A stretch of DNA of 64,000 nucleotides from assembly GCF_018603435.1 (NCBI RefSeq), contig NZ_CP075682.1:1550001-1614000 (forward strand). The letters run 5' to 3'. The DNA comes from Chryseobacterium sp. ZHDP1. GTDB lineage: Bacteria > Bacteroidota > Bacteroidia > Flavobacteriales > Weeksellaceae. The notes under the pieces are model-generated. The model made no database searches. It was given only the letters and a program-made list of their open reading frames with translations, and was not told the DNA's origin. Every line of letters begins with the position of its first letter. Position 1 is the stretch's first letter. Positions 61,977 through 64,000 of this stretch are shown here, piece by piece. The translations under genes and the position numbers were made by a program.

Positions 61977-62501
61977 ATGAAGCGATATATCTTCTTACTG
62001 TTGGCTTCGGCTACTTTGGGTTTAACGTCTTGCAGTCCTTTCAACGTACGTTCTGACTATGCGGACACGGCAAATTTTAATTCATACAAAACTTATAAAT
62101 TAAGAATTGATGATTTAAAACTAAATGATATTGATAAAGACAGAGTTTTGAATGAGCTTTCGAGACAGCTTCAAAGCAAAGGTCTTCAATCCGGAGAAAA
62201 TCCTGATCTGATTGTAAATGTAAAAGCCAACCATAAAAAAGTAACGGACGTTACCACCACTTCACCTTACGGAGCCTGGGGTTGGGGCGGACCTTTCGGA
62301 TGGGGAATCGGCATGAACAGAACATGGACGAGCAATTATAATGAAGGGGCAATTATTGTGGATCTGGTAGATGCTAAAACCAATAAACTTGTTTGGCAGG
62401 GAATCGGAAGCGGAATTTCTGTTGACAGACCTAAAGCGAAACAAAAGCAAATTCCTGAGATCATGGCAGAGATCATGAAGAATTATCCTCCGATGAAATA
62501 A
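61977..62501 (+). CDS. DUF4136 lipoprotein
   Basis: This 174-residue lipoprotein starts at MKRYIFLLLASATLGLTSC (61977) with Cys19. The mature part fits DUF4136: FNSYKTYKLRIDDL, QSGENPDLIVNVKANHKK, a Gly/Trp-rich turn (GAWGWGGPFGWGIGM), and VDLVDAKTNKLVWQGIGSG. The family is found on outer membranes of many Gram-negatives, role unknown. It starts 1 base after the DUF5522 gene stop. Confidence 0.82.
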   Translation: MKRYIFLLLASATLGLTSCSPFNVRSDYADTANFNSYKTYKLRIDDLKLNDIDKDRVLNELSRQLQSKGLQSGENPDLIVNVKANHKKVTDVTTTSPYGAWGWGGPFGWGIGMNRTWTSNYNEGAIIVDLVDAKTNKLVWQGIGSGISVDRPKAKQKQIPEIMAEIMKNYPPMK

Positions 62502-62526
62502 GATATAAATCAATCAAATATATAAG

Positions 62527-62555
62527 AAAGTCAATGCAATTACTGCATTGACTTT
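62527..62555. terminator. Bidirectional terminator after the DUF4136 gene
   Basis: AAAGTCAATGCA (62527-62538) pairs perfectly with TGCATTGACTTT (62544-62555), 5-base loop, T-run following. It also ends the converging gene at 62565. Confidence 0.85.
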
Positions 62556-62564
62556 TTTATTGAA

Positions 62565-62879
62565 TTAATGATGTCTGGTTCCTTTATGATAATAGCCGAC
62601 GTTTTGTGGATGGGCATCGTAATTTTTCTGAATCCTTTCATTCCGGAAATTTCGGTTTACAGATTTTTCTGAAATTTCAGGGGTTTTGAAATGGACTTCT
62701 TTTCCGTTTTTGTACATTTTACCATCTGTGGTTAAATAAGTTTCATCCTTCTGATAGACTTTGCCGTCTTCTCCGGTAAAAGTTCTTGTTTCGTTCTTTG
62801 AGTTTTTCAGCTTTCGGCTAAGATAAACCAACGTTCCCCCAGTAATTAATGCCAGTGCGATTTTTATTTTGTGATTCAT
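62565..62879 (-). CDS. Small exported or membrane-anchored protein
   Basis: This 104-residue protein starts at MNHKIKIALALITGGTLVYL (62879) with one hydrophobic segment; the frame is open further upstream but the signal favours this Met. The soluble part has a repeated motif (TFTGEDGKVYQKDETYLTTD, then GKMYKNGKEVHF), a pair of short beta-hairpin-like units. It ends Tyr-His-rich (NVGYYHKGTRHH). Function unknown. Confidence 0.65.
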   Translation of the reverse strand: MNHKIKIALALITGGTLVYLSRKLKNSKNETRTFTGEDGKVYQKDETYLTTDGKMYKNGKEVHFKTPEISEKSVNRNFRNERIQKNYDAHPQNVGYYHKGTRHH

Positions 62880-63101
62880 AATGGTGATTTTTAAAGAATA
62901 ACACAAAATATCTGCCAAAAATAATTTTGAAAAGTCATCTTTTTTCGCAAAAAAAGTATGCAATAAATATTCAGAACAAGTTTATTCTCAATAAAAAGTA
63001 AAGATTTAACACCGTATACAATTCTATGCATAATTAAATTTAACAATTCCGTAATTTTTTATTGATAAATTTATAGTAATCTTAAAGTCTAAAATCTTGA
63101 C

Positions 63102-64000
63102 ATGAAAAAACGATTACTAATGATTGTATTTGCTTCTGTTTTAGCAAATGCTCAGGCTCCTTCGGGATACTACAACTCTGCTAACGGACTTTCCGGAGCT
63201 TCATTAAAAACGGCATTAAGCACTATTATCACGAATGGACATCTGGACAAAGGCTACAACGGACTTTGGACGGCGTACAAAACCACTGACATCGACAAGA
63301 ATTATGAGAATGACGGTTCTATTCTGGATATTTATTCGGAAAAACCTGTGGGTACAGATCCTTACAAATTTACTCCGGTTACCAACCAATGCGGAACGTA
63401 TTCGGTGGAAGGAAATTGTTATAACCGTGAACATATTATTCCTCAAAGCTTTTTTAATGAAGCCTCTCCTATGGTTTCAGATATCCATTTTATCAGAGCT
63501 ACGGACGGAAAAGTAAACGGAATGCGTTCCAATTATCCTTTCGGAAAGGTGGGAACTGCAACGTTTACTTCAAAAAACGGTTCTAAGCTTGGAAATTCTG
63601 TTTCCTCAGGTTTCTCGGGAACAGTGTTCGAGCCTATTGATGAATTTAAAGGCGATGTAGCAAGAATGGTATTTTATTTTGTTACGAGATACCAAAGCAA
63701 ACTCTCCACGTTTACATCCGGAAATATGTTGGGCAGTTCTTCTTTTCCGGGTTTGCAGACTTGGGAATTGAATGTTTTATTGGCTTGGCATAATCAGGAT
63801 CCTGTTTCTCAGGCGGAAATTAACCGAAATAATGCTTCTTACACTTATCAGGGAAACAGAAATCCTTTTATTGATAATCCAAATTATGTAAATCAAATCT
63901 GGGGTTCAGGTTCTGCTTCGGGAGGAACTTCTACTCCGCCAAGTTCATCAGGCTGCGGCAATGAAACATTTGAGACCATTCCTTCTGAAAGTTCGGCTTC
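63102..64000 (+). CDS. Secreted endonuclease I family protein (runs off the window)
   Basis: The first 299 residues are visible. A signal ends at NAQ (residue 18), then an endonuclease I (His-Me finger) domain with the core NCYNREHIIPQSFFNE (catalytic His), SDIHFIRATDGKVNGMRSNY and a later NQDPVSQAEINRNNASYTYQ plus GNRNPFIDNP. After about residue 270 a Ser/Gly/Thr-rich linker (SGSASGGTSTPPSS) begins, as in proteins that carry a C-terminal type IX secretion signal; that part is outside the window. The enzyme probably degrades extracellular DNA. Confidence 0.88.
   Translation, partial: MKKRLLMIVFASVLANAQAPSGYYNSANGLSGASLKTALSTIITNGHLDKGYNGLWTAYKTTDIDKNYENDGSILDIYSEKPVGTDPYKFTPVTNQCGTYSVEGNCYNREHIIPQSFFNEASPMVSDIHFIRATDGKVNGMRSNYPFGKVGTATFTSKNGSKLGNSVSSGFSGTVFEPIDEFKGDVARMVFYFVTRYQSKLSTFTSGNMLGSSSFPGLQTWELNVLLAWHNQDPVSQAEINRNNASYTYQGNRNPFIDNPNYVNQIWGSGSASGGTSTPPSSSGCGNETFETIPSESSA

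Overview
The window is about 64 kb of chromosome from a Bacteroidota bacterium, most likely a Chryseobacterium-like member of the Flavobacteriia (Weeksellaceae). The signs are low G+C content by eye, exported proteins with short signal peptides ending in Ala-Gln, many small lipoproteins, a gldD homologue, the split hairpin-rich intergenic repeats common in this group, A-rich leaders instead of strong Shine-Dalgarno sites, and promoters fitting the Bacteroidota pattern TTG ... TAnnTTTG. No rRNA, tRNA, phage, insertion sequence or CRISPR array was seen. Most genes lie on the minus strand in short operons.

Layout. 1-10 kb: photolyase start, a DUF2459 protein with an L,D-transpeptidase, a candidate 26-residue mini-gene, queG, an exported barrel-like protein, rhodanese, HD hydrolase, an alpha/beta hydrolase with a nitronate monooxygenase-like protein, then gldD - pfkB-family kinase - SurA-like isomerase. 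10.1-11.4 kb is gene-free and filled with three tandem copies of a unit of about 310 bp. 11.4-20.1 kb: mutY, a lipoprotein, an isolated T6SS sheath pair (tssB-tssC), and two paralogous M13 metallopeptidases separated by 135-bp tandem repeats and a long perfect hairpin. 20.4-25.2 kb: a GH18 / NodB deacetylase / GT2 fusion protein, and cinA. 25.3-30.7 kb: accessory genes, including an AraC regulator divergent from an MFS pump and a homologue of the oligomannose-binding lectin MVL.

30.9-38.3 kb is a possible signalling neighbourhood: two von Willebrand A proteins, a SIMPL protein and a lipoprotein on the minus strand, divergent from a TPR histidine kinase, an exported protein and a LytTR regulator. 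38.5-46.9 kb: lipocalin, lipA, a gene interrupted by an in-frame TAG, and a compact five-gene run from thyA to an M1 aminopeptidase. 47-50 kb: Gre-like factor, a GH13 amylase lipoprotein, a second copy of the covarying hairpin element, and a pRiA4b ORF-3-like protein. 50.2-57.8 kb: a PhoR/PhoB-type pair divergent from a TonB-dependent receptor and two related beta-helix lipoproteins, with a PHO-box-like direct repeat between them. 57.9-64 kb: hemL, a LysM glucosaminidase, an ACC deaminase/D-cysteine desulfhydrase-like enzyme, small conserved proteins and the start of a secreted endonuclease I.

The strongest leads for something undescribed are: the hairpin element present twice with conserved flanks and a stem whose sequence changes while pairing stays perfect (17931-18040 and 49263-49378); the self-contained mini-gene at 1624-1808; the orphan sheath pair; the vWA/SIMPL/LytS-LytTR neighbourhood; and the MVL-type lectin. 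All functional statements come from reading motifs and remembered family features; no database search was run.
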